Assembly: GCA_041402125.1 (NCBI GenBank)
Contig: JAWKSY010000015.1
Span: forward strand, 49,510-113,509
Direction of reading: 5' to 3'
Source of the DNA: JAWKSY01 sp041402125
Lineage (GTDB): Bacteria; Planctomycetota; GCA-002687715; DRQF01
DNA: 64,000 nt
Position 1 is the first letter of the stretch. Every line of letters begins with the position of its first letter. Positions 17,831-27,646 of this stretch are shown piece after piece. The notes under the pieces were generated by a model. It was not told where the DNA came from, ran no database searches, and saw nothing but the letters and a program-made list of their open reading frames with translations. Both the position numbers and the translations under genes were made by a program.

Positions 17831-20027
17831 GCGGGCGACGCGACCGCGTCGCGCGCTCGAGCAGCACGGGGAGGAGGAAGAGGTCGGCCAGGAGCGCGGT
17901 GACGACGATCAGGCCGAGCAGCGTTCCCACGTCGCGCAGCGAGTTGAAGCTCGAGGGCAGGCAGCAGAGCGCCTCCACCAGGATCACGGCCGTCGTGACG
18001 ACGAGCGCGGAGCCCGCCGAGCGCAGGCTCCGCTCGATCGCGATCCGCGGCGGCAGGCCCGGGCCGGAGCGACGCTCCTGTCGGTATCGCGTCAGCACGT
18101 GGATGGTGTCGTCGACGGCCAGGCCCAGTCCGAGCGAGTAGATCATCACGATGCCGATGCGGAGCGGCACGTCGAGCCAGCCCTGGACGCCGAGCGCCAC
18201 GAGGACCGGCAGGACGTTCGGGACGATGGCGACGAGGCCGATCCGGACCGAGCGGTAGAGCAGGGCGATGAAGACGCTGATCACGAGGAGCGAGATGGCG
18301 AAGCTCTCGAGCATCGTCGTCACGAGGAGTCGGCTCGAGCGATTCGCCATCAGCATGAAGCCGGCGACCTCGGCCTCGACCCCGTCCGGCAGCTCCCGCG
18401 CCAGGGCCTCGAGGTGCGCCTTGTGGCGGAAGAAACGGCTGCTGCCGGCGTCGTCGGTGAAGGCCGCGAGGCGCGCGGCGCGGAGGTCGGGGCGGAGGAG
18501 ATGGCGCGGGAAGACCGACTCGACCGCGGCGAGCCGTTCGAGGCTCGCCGAGAGCTCGGCCTGCGTCAGGCGCTCCGGTTGGCCGGCCGCCTCGCGGACC
18601 CAGTCGACGTAGCTCTCGACGCGATTGACCCCGGGGCTGGTGAGCAAGCCGGAGGCGAGGCGCTCCACCGCGAGGGCGTGCTCGAGCTTCCCGAGGTCTC
18701 CCCGGACCCGGACGTCGAAGCCGAGGAGGCCCGAGTAGTCGCGTTCGTAGCGTGCGAGGCGCAGCACGAGCGGATCGTCGGCCGGCATCTCCTCGAGCCA
18801 GCGCGAGTCCACCCGGACGCGATCGATCCCCAGGACGGCGAACACCGTGACGAGCGCGGTGGCGACGAGGACCGGGCGCGCGCGCGGCAGTCCGCCGAAG
18901 CGGATCCCCGGGACCCGCGCGAGCCGGGCGCCGCGCACCGGCCAGAAGGAGAGCGCGGCGGGGACGGTGACGACGACGAGGACGAAAGTCAGCATGACCG
19001 CGATCGCGGCCTTGATGCCGAAGATTCGGACGGCGGCGTGGTCGGCGACGAGCAGCGAGAGGAAGCCGATCGCGGTCGTGAAGGAGGTGAAGAAGCAGGC
19101 GAGCCCGACCTTGCGGATGGTGAGGAGGACGGCGCGACGGCGCCCCGCCCCGGCCGCGATGGCCTCCTCGAACCGGTGCTGGAGGTGGATCGCGTCGCAC
19201 AGGCCGATCGCGGCCATGATGCCCGGCACCGCGACCTCGATCAGGTTGAGCTCTCCGCCGGAGAGGACGAGCAGCGCGGCGGCCACGGCGAGCGAGACGA
19301 GCACCGCGCCCAGCGGCACGACCACGCCCCGCACCGACCGGAAGATCAGCGGCAGGAGCAGGGCGAAGATCGCGAAGGCGAGGCCGAGGCTGCGCCGGAG
19401 GTCCGCGATCATGTAGTCCCGCATGGTCCGCCGCGCGACGTCGGGAGCGAGGATCTCCCAGCTCACGCCCTCCGGGACCGCCCGCGGAAGTTCGGACTCG
19501 AGCGCGTGGAGCAGCTCGAAGCTCGTGTCGTTCGCGTCCTCGCGGGCGGAGTGGACGAGGATGACCGCGCCCCGTCCGTCGCGGGAGACGAGGCGATCGA
19601 GCAGGATCGGGTGGCGCTGCGCCGCGGCGCGGGCCGTCTCGCCCTCGCGGATCGTGCGTCCGAAGGACGTGGGCAGGATGCCCACCGGCGTCCGGACCAC
19701 CACGGGCGCGTTCGCGAGCGAGACGGCGGCCCGGATCTCCGGCCGGGACGTCAGTCGGGCGCCGATCTCGCCGAGGGTGGCGACCTCCGCCGCGCCGATC
19801 TCGTCCGGCCAGTCGAGCATCACGACGGCGTTCTGGTAGTCGGTCGGAAAGTCCTCGTCGAAGACCTCGACCGCCGCCCGTTCCGTCTCGTTGGCCTCGA
19901 TCAGCGGCACGAGCGAGAAGCTCAGCCGCAGCCGCGGCAACAGCACCGCCCCGCACAGCGCGGCGATGAGGACGCCGGCGAGGATGGGCGTCCGGCCGCG
20001 ATAGATCCAGCGTGCGATGCGATTCAC
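17808..20027 (-). CDS. RND/MMPL-family membrane transporter
   Basis: The 739-residue protein has the duplicated RND layout: one N-terminal helix, a large periplasmic loop, five clustered helices, then a repeat of the same unit (second loop around residues 410-545). Recognisable pieces are VAVPGIMAAIGLCDAIHLQHRF (read as two adjacent motifs GIMAAIGLCDAIH and HRFEEA) and the matching late motif SLGLGLAVDDTIHVLTRYR. It belongs to the MMPL/hopanoid-transporter-like branch that exports lipids or hydrophobic compounds. No membrane-fusion partner is present. It is convergent with the ABC permease with a 23-bp overlap. Confidence 0.9.
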   Translation of the reverse strand: MNRIARWIYRGRTPILAGVLIAALCGAVLLPRLRLSFSLVPLIEANETERAAVEVFDEDFPTDYQNAVVMLDWPDEIGAAEVATLGEIGARLTSRPEIRAAVSLANAPVVVRTPVGILPTSFGRTIREGETARAAAQRHPILLDRLVSRDGRGAVILVHSAREDANDTSFELLHALESELPRAVPEGVSWEILAPDVARRTMRDYMIADLRRSLGLAFAIFALLLPLIFRSVRGVVVPLGAVLVSLAVAAALLVLSGGELNLIEVAVPGIMAAIGLCDAIHLQHRFEEAIAAGAGRRRAVLLTIRKVGLACFFTSFTTAIGFLSLLVADHAAVRIFGIKAAIAVMLTFVLVVVTVPAALSFWPVRGARLARVPGIRFGGLPRARPVLVATALVTVFAVLGIDRVRVDSRWLEEMPADDPLVLRLARYERDYSGLLGFDVRVRGDLGKLEHALAVERLASGLLTSPGVNRVESYVDWVREAAGQPERLTQAELSASLERLAAVESVFPRHLLRPDLRAARLAAFTDDAGSSRFFRHKAHLEALARELPDGVEAEVAGFMLMANRSSRLLVTTMLESFAISLLVISVFIALLYRSVRIGLVAIVPNVLPVLVALGVQGWLDVPLRIGIVMIYSLGLGLAVDDTIHVLTRYRQERRSGPGLPPRIAIERSLRSAGSALVVTTAVILVEALCCLPSSFNSLRDVGTLLGLIVVTALLADLFLLPVLLERATRSRRPPTASGRS

Positions 20028-20117
20028 GGTCCGGCGTTCCCAGGTCTCGAAGGCGGGATCATAGCGAAGCCCCGCCCCTCATCACGCGCCGTTCGCGCGG
20101 TGAGAGCCCGGCCCGGC

Positions 20118-20146
20118 TTGACAGGTCGTCGCGGACGGCCAGAATC
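20118..20146 (+). promoter_or_regulatory. Possible promoter: consensus TTGACA at 20118-20123
   Basis: A perfect -35 hexamer stands 17 bases before AGAATC (20141-20146), a weak -10, and about 55 bases before the DUF1579 start codon. Spacing and orientation fit, but the -10 is poor. Confidence 0.35.
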
Positions 20147-20200
20147 CCCCGGGGAATCTGCGGAGGAGAGGAGCGGGAAACACCCGTGGGAGATCGATCC

Positions 20201-20691
20201 ATGTCCGACATGCCTGGCGACTGCGGCGAGATGCCGACCCCGGACCCGAACACGCGATGCTCATGAAGGGCGTCGGCACCTGGAACGTGAAGGCGAAGTT
20301 CTTCATGGGTCCGGACGCCCCGCCGATGGAATCCACCGCGACCGACACCGTCCGGGCCGTCGGCGGCTTCTGGACCGTCGGCGACTACCGGTCCGAGTTC
20401 ATGGGGATGCCCTTCCACGGCGTCTCGATGGTGGGCTACGACCCCCACGCGGGCGAGTTCCTCAGCACCTGGGCCGACTCGATGATGCCGAACTTCTTCT
20501 ACCTCCGGGGGAACATCGACGGCGACACGATGGTCCTGAAGGGCGAGGCCTACAACCCGCAGGCCGGCGGCAAGGCCATGTACACCATCAAGGACCGCTT
20601 CGTCAGCGACGACGAGCACCACATGTCCATGTACATGGACTGCGGCGGTCACGAGATGCAGCTCTTCGAGATGGTCTACACCCGCGCCTGA
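20201..20691 (+). CDS. DUF1579 protein, one-base frameshift near the 5' end
   Basis: DUF1579 proteins are small soluble beta-barrels of unknown function, typically with an N-terminal E-H-x-x-L-x-x-G-x-G-x-W motif. Here the ATG at 20201 opens MSDMPGDCGEM, and the frame breaks around 20247-20250. If one base is restored (CCGAAC to CCGGAAC) it reads on as PEHAMLMKGVGTW, exactly the family motif, and continues to the stop at 20691 (FLSTWADSMMPNFFYLRG, QLFEMVYTRA). The downstream Met (20257) would give a shortened protein lacking the first strand. I regard the break as a sequence error. The stop is only seven bases before a REP doublet. Confidence 0.85.
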
Positions 20692-20697
20692 GCGCGA

Positions 20698-20810
20698 GAA
20701 TGCACATACGGTGCCAGTCACCACCTGTGCATTTCCGGGCGAGTCGGTCTCGCCAGCGGACGCGTGTGAACGGAAATGCACAGGTGGTGACTGGCACCGC
20801 ATGTGCATTC
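20698..20810. repeat. REP-like inverted doublet, 39-bp arms with one mismatch, 35-bp spacer
   Basis: The arms at 20698-20736 and 20772-20810 are inverted copies differing at one position. The core is GGTGCCAGTCACC and the outer stem is AATGCACA/TGTGCATT. It lies between the convergent DUF1579 and kinase genes. Confidence 0.9.
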
Positions 20811-20834
20811 CGTTCGTCCGCGTCCGATCGACCT

Positions 20835-20869
20835 GACTCTCATCGGGTGACTGACACCGTATGAGAGTC
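20835..20869. repeat. REP-like unit, single (core GGTGACTGACACC, outer stem GACTCTCAT/ATGAGAGTC)
   Basis: The 9-bp perfect outer stem encloses the core in the opposite orientation to the unit at 8465. It sits one base from the kinase stop codon and 24 bases from the neighbouring doublet, making a three-unit cluster. Confidence 0.85.
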
Positions 20870-20870
20870 G

Positions 20871-23800
20871 CTACTTCTCGAAGAGAGCGGCATGCTTCTC
20901 GCGGAGGCGCGCCGCGTCCTCGGGGCGCTCGAGCGCGGTGTAGGCCTCGACGAGGAAGCCGGGGACCTGGCGGCCCGAGCCGGTCTCGAAGCCGAGGCCC
21001 TTCTCGCACAGCTCGTAGGCGCGGAGCAGGCGGGGGAGGGCGACCTCGGGGCGTCCGGCGCGGAGCGCGGCGCAGCCCGCGAAGGCGTACTGGTTCATCA
21101 GCGACCGGTCGCGGCCGGCGAGGAAGCCCGTCTTCTCGAGCTCGAAGAGCGGTTCGTAGGCGCGGTCGGCCCGCGCGAATTCGCGGTAGCCGAAGGCCAG
21201 CGAGGCGAGGTTGAGGGACGCCACGCGGGTGTTGCGCGCGTCCGCCCCCTCCATCTTCGTGAGTTCCTCGAGGACCTCGGTCGCGAGGGCGAGGCGTCGA
21301 TCCTGCTCGGTCTTCGGCAGCAGGGCCACGAGCTGGTCCATCACCTCGATGCAGCGCGGTCGCGGGAGGCCGGTCGCCTCGTAGGCGCGCCGCCGTCGGA
21401 GGCCGTCCTCGAGGACCCGGAGGGCCTCGTCCCGCTCGCCGCGCGCGGCGAGGCAGCGGGCCTGTCCGGCGCAGGCCGCGAGATCGAGGGAGATGTGGGT
21501 CGCGGGATCGACCGCGGCGGCCCGCTGCGCCGCCTCGAACTCCCGCTCCGCCGTCGCGAGATCTCGCCGGCCGAAGGCGAGCTTGGCGCGCAGCAGCGCG
21601 AGGAGGGGGCCGCGCTCGTCGGCTCCTTCCCGACCGGCATCGAGAGATTCGATCTCCGCCGCGACGCGGGCCGCTTCGGGGAGCCGCCCCCGTCCGAGGA
21701 GCGCCACCGCCCGCTTCTCGCGCGCTCGCTGGGCGGCGTTCGAGGCCGTCCCGAACCGCGAGACCGCGAGCTCGATGGCGAGCTCGAAGGCCTCGTCGGC
21801 CTCCGCTCGCGCGCCGAGCCGCTCGAGGGCTTCCGCGAGGCGGAGCGTGTCGCCGACGAGGAGCGGGTGATCCTCCGGCAGGCCGGCCTCCGCCGCTCGC
21901 GCGGCCTGCGCCTCGAGGATGGCGCGCGCGTCCTCGTCCCGTCCCACCGAGACCGAGGCGCTCGCGAGGAGCGATCGGAGCATGAGGGCATCGACGCGGA
22001 GCGCGACGGGCGGATCCTCGCCGACCGCGTCGAGCGTCTCGCGAGCCGCGCGCGCCCCCTCCTCGAGACGATGGAGCGAGGTGAGGATCCGGGCGTGGTC
22101 CGTTCGCAGGTGGATCCGGCGCGGATCGCGCGGGTCGAGCTCGCGCTCGAGGATCGCGAAGGCCGGGTCGCAGAGGGCGTCGAAGGTCTCGGCGTCCCGT
22201 CGCTGACCCGCGAGAAGTCCTCGCGTGAGGCGGACTTCCGCGACGGGGACGGAGTCCGGTCCGTGGACGGCGACCAGGTCCCGCTCCGCCTCCTCGAGCG
22301 TGACCGCGGCGCGGTCCAGCTCGCCGAGGGAGCGCAGCCCCGAGCCGAGGATGGCGGCGAAGGCCCCCGCAGCGCCGGATCCTCGCCCGCGAGGTGGGCG
22401 GCGTCGCGCCCGGCCGCCTCGAGCCTCTCGATCGCGGCCGGATCGGCCACGCCGCTCTCCCAGCGGTTCGCGGGCGCGAGGACGAGGCGCATCATCTCGA
22501 CGAGGCGTCGCAGACGCGCCTCCTCGCGCGCGAGCTCTTCCGCCCGCGCCTCGGCCGCGTCGCGCGACCGGTCGGCCTCGATGCGCGCCGTCGCCTCGGC
22601 CGCGCGCGCCCGCTCCGCCTCGCGGGCCTCGTCGCGCGCGATCCCCGCCTGGCGTTGCGCCCGCCGCCCCTCGTCGCGAGCGCGGCTCCAGCCCGTCGCG
22701 GTGCCGACGAGTCCGACGACGAGCGCCAGCAGGGCCAGGGCGCCGAGCGAACTCGCCACCCGGTGGCGACGCACGAGCTTCCGCAGCCGGTAGACGGCGC
22801 TGGCGGGTCGGGCCGCGATCGGTTCGTGGGCGAGGTAGCGCCTCAGGTCGTCGGCGAGGGCGGCGGCGGTCGGGTAGCGGCGTTCGGGCTCCTTCTCGAG
22901 CGCGCGCCCGGCGATCGTCTCCAGGTCGCCGCGGAAGCGCGGATCGACCGCTCCGAGCCGGCGGGGTTCGCGGTGTCGGATCGTCTCGATGGCCGCGTGG
23001 AGATCGGATCCCTCCAGCGCGTAGGGCAGGGATCCCGCGAGGAGGGCGTGGAGGAGGAGACCCAGCGCGTAGACGTCGCTCCGCGCGTCGATCCGGTCGG
23101 GATCGCCCAGGGTCTGCTCGGGACTCATCCAGGCGATCGTGCCGACGAGCCGCCCGGCACCGGTGGCGAGGCTCGTCGAGCGCAGCTCCGGATCGGTGAC
23201 GCGGGCCACGCCGAAGTCGAGGATGCGCGCGCCCCCCTCCTCGTCGACGAGGACGTTGGCGGGCTTCAGGTCGCGGTGGATGATGCCCTTCTGGTGCGCG
23301 TGCTGGACGCCGTCCGCGAGCTCGGCCGCGAGCGTGATCCGGCGGCCGAGATCCGGCCTCGCCTCGTGCGCCCAGTCGAGCAGCGGTCGGCCCGCGACGA
23401 GCTCCATCGCGATCCAGGGGACGGGACCCGACCGGGCCTGATGGACGCCCGCGCCGAGCACGCGCGCGAGGCGCGGGTGGTCCAGCGTCCCGAGAACCCT
23501 CGCCTCGAGCTCGAAGCGCCGGACGATCTCCTCGCTCGCGAAGCCGTCGCGCAGGACCTTCAGGGCGACGTCGCGCCCGGTCGAATGCTGCCGCGCGCGA
23601 AAGACCGCGCCCATCCCGCCCCGACCGAGCAATCCCCCGACCTCGAAGTCGTCGATGCGGTCGCCGGGGGCGACGCTTCCGATCCGACCCTCGAGCCGGG
23701 ATCCGATGAGGAGCGACGAGGTCTCGCCGAAGATGTCGACCGATTCCGCGTCCGCGGCGATGAGCGCCTCGAGGCGTCGACGGAGCTCCGGGGATCCGCG

Positions 23801-23914
23801 ACCGATCGCCTCGAGCCGATCCGCGCGGGCGTCGCCGTCGAGAGCCACCAGGTCCTCGAAGTGGCGGAAGAGATCGTCGCTCTCGCCGTGGGTCTCGGTC
23901 GTGGCGTCGCGCAT
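20871..23914 (-). CDS. Serine/threonine protein kinase with membrane helix and TPR-like sensor tail; one-base frameshift
   Basis: The eukaryote-like Hanks kinase has a glycine loop LLGRGGMGAVF (residues 96-106), Lys119 in VALKVL, catalytic HRDLKPAN (213-220) and DFG (233-235). An activation segment then leads to GTIAWMSPEQ. A single membrane helix (SSLGALALLALVVGLVGTA) separates it from an extracellular coiled-coil/TPR tail. The frame slips at about 22365 in a run of five G that should be six: the upstream reading ends GEDPALRG and the downstream one picks up at AFAAILGSGL. The full product would be about 1015 residues. The 3' stop touches a REP unit. Planctomycetes often pair such kinases with ECF sigma factors like the one at 27646. 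Confidence 0.9.
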
Positions 23915-23943
23915 GGCGTCCCTGGTGGGGGCGGAGGAGGAGT

Positions 23944-23976
23944 GATCCCCGGGCGCGCCGCGCGCGCCCGGGGATC
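23944..23976. terminator. Strong stem-loop (14-bp arms, 5-base loop) between protease and kinase genes
   Basis: The arms 23944-23957 and 23963-23976 are perfect complements (GATCCCCGGGCGCG). It lies just after the protease stop codon (23985, minus strand) and 30 bases before the kinase ATG. It has no U-tract, so it may be a weak terminator or a 3' stabiliser that lowers kinase expression. Confidence 0.55.
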
Positions 23977-23984
23977 GCGATCGA

Positions 23985-26900
23985 TCAGAAGATAAACAGC
24001 GGCCCCGCGATGTTCGAGAACTCCGTCGGAACCCCGAGCTGGAACTCGACCGCGCAGGACTCGATGGTGAAGCCGCTCGGGATGCCGCCGAAGGTCTGGT
24101 CGTAGCTGCCCGAGGCATCCGGCACGGTGTAGAACGGCGCGCCGGGGGACTGGAGGATGTTCAGCGCGTTCAGCCCGATCCCGAGGATCGGTCCCGATCC
24201 GCGCGGCACCGCGGGCTGATCGACGGCGACGAAGGTGACGACGAGGTTGCCGGGCGTCGCATGGTCGTAGGCGAAGCGCAACACGCCCGGCGAGACGACC
24301 TCCGTGCGGAGCTCGAAGGTCGCCGGCGTGAAGCGGACGCGGTCCACCAGCACCGCCGACGAGACGCTGCCGTCTCCCCCGTTGCCGCAGTAGAAGGTCA
24401 ACGTGAACTCGGTCCCGGGCACGAGCGGCGCGCCCAGCGTGCGCAGGTCGATCGACACGCCTCCGTACATGATCGGCGCGTTGGGGACGAGGCAGGTGGC
24501 GTCCGTCGTCTGGCTCACCGTCGAGAAGGTGTCGAGGTGGACCAGCGTGTGCTGGGAGAAGTCGGGGAAGCTGATGTAGGCCCCGCCGAAGTCGTTGTAG
24601 ACCGTCTGGTTCGTGCCCTCGGCCGAGAAGAAGGCGAGCGAGAAGCTCAAGACGGGCCGGGCCGGGTCGTAGACGAAGGAGTTCCGGATCGTCGAGGCCG
24701 CGCTCGTGGTCGCGACCGGCGGGACGTCGGCGTCGTCCGTCCCTTCCGCCGAAACGAAGGCGCCGTAGAGGCCCTCGCCCCCGAAGAACGAGAAGAGCGG
24801 GAGGCAGGACGAGTTCGTGACGCGGCGGTTGGCCGTTCCCTTCAGGCTCGCCCAGGGGCCGCGGATCCGGTTGTCGAAGATGCTCCCCACCTCGAACGAG
24901 TTGTCGTAGCCGGTCCCGTTCACGTGAGCGAGCTTCGCGTGGTCGCCGAGGTTCAGGTGGCCGTAGGTGTCGAGCTGGGCCGGGAAGGCGACTCCCGCCC
25001 CCAGCGCCCGGATGGCGTTGTCGATCGGCTGCGAGGTCGCCCCGAGGTCCTTCGAGACGCAGAGGGCGCCGCCGCTGCCGGTCTGGACCTCCACCGCGAT
25101 CGGCGCGTCGAGGTCGACGGGATCGACGAAGGTCTCGAGGAGCGTGCCGTTCCGGTCGTAGCGGTAGACCTCGTCGAAGACGATCTGGTTGATGAAGAAG
25201 TCGCCGCTCTCGCGATCCGCCGCGATCGAGGTGATTCCCCCCGAGGTGACGACCGGCGTCGCGCCGCTCTGGCCCACGCCGAACCGGTAGACGACCGACT
25301 GGTTCGCCCCGAGGAAGGAGTTGCCCGATCCCTCGATCGCGATGCCGGAGGTGAAGAGGATCCCCGGCGTCGCCGCGGGCTGGGACGCGATCGTCGAGTT
25401 CGGACCGACGGGGCCGTTGATCACGCGGAACTGCGTGCCGCTGGTGAAGTAGGCGTTGCGCGAGGCCGCGTCGTAGGCGATCCCGGTGATCGGGCCGTTG
25501 CCGTTGCCGAGGTGCCAGGACGTCGGCGTGCCGATTCCCCCCGCGAAGTCGAGGAGGAAGAGCCCGTAGGGCGCGTCGCCCTGGCCGACCAGGACGTGGC
25601 GCGTGTCCGCGACGTGCTCGATCGCGCCGTTGCCGAGGTTCGCGGGGAAGGGCACGCCGTCGCCCGGGACCGGATGGACGTAGATCGGCAGGCGCTTCGC
25701 GCGGTGGAGGCTGATCGGCGAGGGCGCGTTCACGCCGTCCGTCATGAGGAGGACGTCCGCCGCGCTCAGTCGATCCTGATCGGCCACGAGGAGGTTGATC
25801 GAATCCACGCAGTCGATCCGCCCCGAGCCGTAGGAGTCGTCGATGCCCGCCGGGCCGAGGTCGTCGGCCCCCTGGAGGATGAGGCGGGCGATCGTCTCGA
25901 TCGGGGCGTCGCGATCGACCGAGAGGAGCAGCGCGGCGAGCCCGGCCACCTGCGGCTGCGCGGCCGAGGTGCCGCCCCAGGTCGCGTAGTAGACCCCGGG
26001 CGAGCCGTTCTGGTAGTCGCTGACCGTCGTGTAGGTGCCGGCGTTCGAGGGCGCGCAGACGTCGGGCTTGCGGAGCGCGGGCTGCGCGCCGCCGGCCCAG
26101 GGATAGTCGGCGTAGGGGGAGAAGGCGTGCGGATAGAGCGCCGCGCCGGGGTAGGCCGCGTCGGCGTCGCTCTTCGTCCAGGAGGCCGGTCCGACGGCCG
26201 AGGTGGGCAGGATGACCGTCGAGTTCCACGCGGAGAGTGCGCCGACGCCGATCACCGCGGAGAGGCCGCCCGCGGTCTGGCCCGAGGCCCGCCACGGGGC
26301 GGGGCAGTTGCCCGGCGTGGGCACGTTGAAGGGCACCGGATAGAAGGAACTCCCGCCCTGGTTGCCGGTCGAGTTGACGTGGAGCACTCCGGCGAGCAGC
26401 TCGACGTCGGTGGCGGCGCGAAAGCTCGCGTAGTCCGGCGTCTCGTTCCACTTGCGGGAGATCGACGACGAGATGATCTGGGCGCCGTTGTCGACCGCGT
26501 ACTGATAGGCGGCCCACCAGTCCGAGACGGACGTGGAGAGGGCGCCGAGGTACATGAGCTGCGCGTCGGGAGCGACGCCCGTCGCCATCCCGCTCGAGCC
26601 GTCGCCCGCGATGTTGCCCGCGACCATCGTCCCGTGCGCCAGGACGTCGGTGCTGATGTCGGCGCTCGTGTAGGGGTTGCCGTCGCCGTTGACGAAGTCC
26701 CAGCCCACGATGTCGTCGACGTAGCCGTTGCCGTCGTCGTCGACCCCGTTCGCCGGGATCTCGTCGGTGTTGATCCAGAGGCTCGAGATCAGGTCGGGGT
26801 GGTTCCACTGGAAGAGTCCGTCCACGACGGCGATCAGGACCCCCTGGCCGCGGTAGCCGAGGTCCCAGGCCTCGTCGGCGCGGATCGTCGTGAGGTGGGG

Positions 26901-27443
26901 AGAGACGGCGGTCGAGCCGCCCCTCGCGGCCGCGACGAGCGCGGCGGCGCCGGCCGGGTCCGGCCCGGGGGCTCGGGTCGCGTCGAGGGCCTCCTCCGGA
27001 GCGACCGTGCCATCGAGATGCATCGCGCGGATCTCCCTGAGTCCCGCGAGCTCCGCGATGACCCCGGCCGTCGCGCGGAAGGACACGACGCCGTTGATCC
27101 AGAGGGGGCGGACGTCCGTCGCCGCGCCCCGCTCCGCGGCGGCGTCGAGGATCGTGAGGCCGCGGGCCTGGAGGGCGTCCGCGTGGTCGCGCGCGAGTCC
27201 GATGGCGAAGCGGCGGCGCTCCTCGCGTCCGAGGGCGCGCGCGCGCTCCAGATGAGCGGCGACGTCCAGAGTCGGGCCGAAGCTCGCGTAGGCGCGGACG
27301 AGCTCGTCGGGCGCGGCCTCGGCGAGAACGGCGGCGAGCTCGGGGGAGACGGCCGGTCCGAGGTCCGGGGTCTCCTGGGCGGAGACGCGGCCGACGCCGC
27401 TCGCGACCAGCGCGAGGGCGAGCAGGAGGATCTTGAGGTCCAT
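23985..27443 (-). CDS. Secreted S8 (subtilisin-like) serine peptidase with large beta C-terminal region
   Basis: The 1152-residue protein has a signal peptide (LLLALALVASGVGRVSAQ) and an inhibitor-like prodomain to about residue 190. The catalytic domain has Asp208 (VLIAVVDGLFQWNHPD), His270 (AHGTMVAGN), oxyanion Asn361 (NSTGNQGG) and Ser493 (GGTSAAQPQVAG). All catalytic residues are present. Beyond about residue 530 are a dockerin-like short stretch (IDDSYGSGRIDCVDSINLL), a long beta-propeller-like region and a beta-sandwich C-terminus ending in FNIAGPLFIF-type strands. The start at 27443 is set by the signal peptide, not the upstream in-frame Met. Extracellular protein degradation is likely. 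Confidence 0.92.
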   Translation of the reverse strand: MDLKILLLALALVASGVGRVSAQETPDLGPAVSPELAAVLAEAAPDELVRAYASFGPTLDVAAHLERARALGREERRRFAIGLARDHADALQARGLTILDAAAERGAATDVRPLWINGVVSFRATAGVIAELAGLREIRAMHLDGTVAPEEALDATRAPGPDPAGAAALVAAARGGSTAVSPHLTTIRADEAWDLGYRGQGVLIAVVDGLFQWNHPDLISSLWINTDEIPANGVDDDGNGYVDDIVGWDFVNGDGNPYTSADISTDVLAHGTMVAGNIAGDGSSGMATGVAPDAQLMYLGALSTSVSDWWAAYQYAVDNGAQIISSSISRKWNETPDYASFRAATDVELLAGVLHVNSTGNQGGSSFYPVPFNVPTPGNCPAPWRASGQTAGGLSAVIGVGALSAWNSTVILPTSAVGPASWTKSDADAAYPGAALYPHAFSPYADYPWAGGAQPALRKPDVCAPSNAGTYTTVSDYQNGSPGVYYATWGGTSAAQPQVAGLAALLLSVDRDAPIETIARLILQGADDLGPAGIDDSYGSGRIDCVDSINLLVADQDRLSAADVLLMTDGVNAPSPISLHRAKRLPIYVHPVPGDGVPFPANLGNGAIEHVADTRHVLVGQGDAPYGLFLLDFAGGIGTPTSWHLGNGNGPITGIAYDAASRNAYFTSGTQFRVINGPVGPNSTIASQPAATPGILFTSGIAIEGSGNSFLGANQSVVYRFGVGQSGATPVVTSGGITSIAADRESGDFFINQIVFDEVYRYDRNGTLLETFVDPVDLDAPIAVEVQTGSGGALCVSKDLGATSQPIDNAIRALGAGVAFPAQLDTYGHLNLGDHAKLAHVNGTGYDNSFEVGSIFDNRIRGPWASLKGTANRRVTNSSCLPLFSFFGGEGLYGAFVSAEGTDDADVPPVATTSAASTIRNSFVYDPARPVLSFSLAFFSAEGTNQTVYNDFGGAYISFPDFSQHTLVHLDTFSTVSQTTDATCLVPNAPIMYGGVSIDLRTLGAPLVPGTEFTLTFYCGNGGDGSVSSAVLVDRVRFTPATFELRTEVVSPGVLRFAYDHATPGNLVVTFVAVDQPAVPRGSGPILGIGLNALNILQSPGAPFYTVPDASGSYDQTFGGIPSGFTIESCAVEFQLGVPTEFSNIAGPLFIF

Positions 27444-27618
27444 GGGAGGGCTCCGGATGGGGGTTTCATCCGGGGTCACGCCCTCGCCGACCCGGAGGGG
27501 CCAGGCGCCGTGGGGATTTTCCGGTCCGCGCCGGAGTCCGCGACCTCGGACCGGCTCGCCGCAGGAGCGACGCCGCGACGGAAGGTCGGCGGCGGCGGGA
27601 GGTTCCGCCCGGGACCTC

Positions 27619-27646
27619 AGAGTCTGTGAATTTCTTCACAGACTCT
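27619..27646. repeat. Perfect 12-bp stem, 4-base loop at the end of the sigma-factor gene
   Basis: AGAGTCTGTGAA pairs with TTCACAGACTCT around a TTTC loop, and the structure includes the last base of the sigma-factor stop codon. There is no T-run, so it resembles the REP elements at other gene ends more than a classical terminator, although it could serve as one. Confidence 0.6.

Noticed and set aside
17706..20864. 1052-codon plus-strand frame over the RND gene
   Set aside because: Composition and lack of motifs indicate a shadow; it also spans the DUF1579 gene in another frame.
24261..27629. 1122-codon open frame antisense to the subtilase
   Set aside because: Arg/Val/Asp-rich composition typical of a GC-rich shadow frame, no family motif; the minus-strand protease has intact catalytic residues and a signal peptide.
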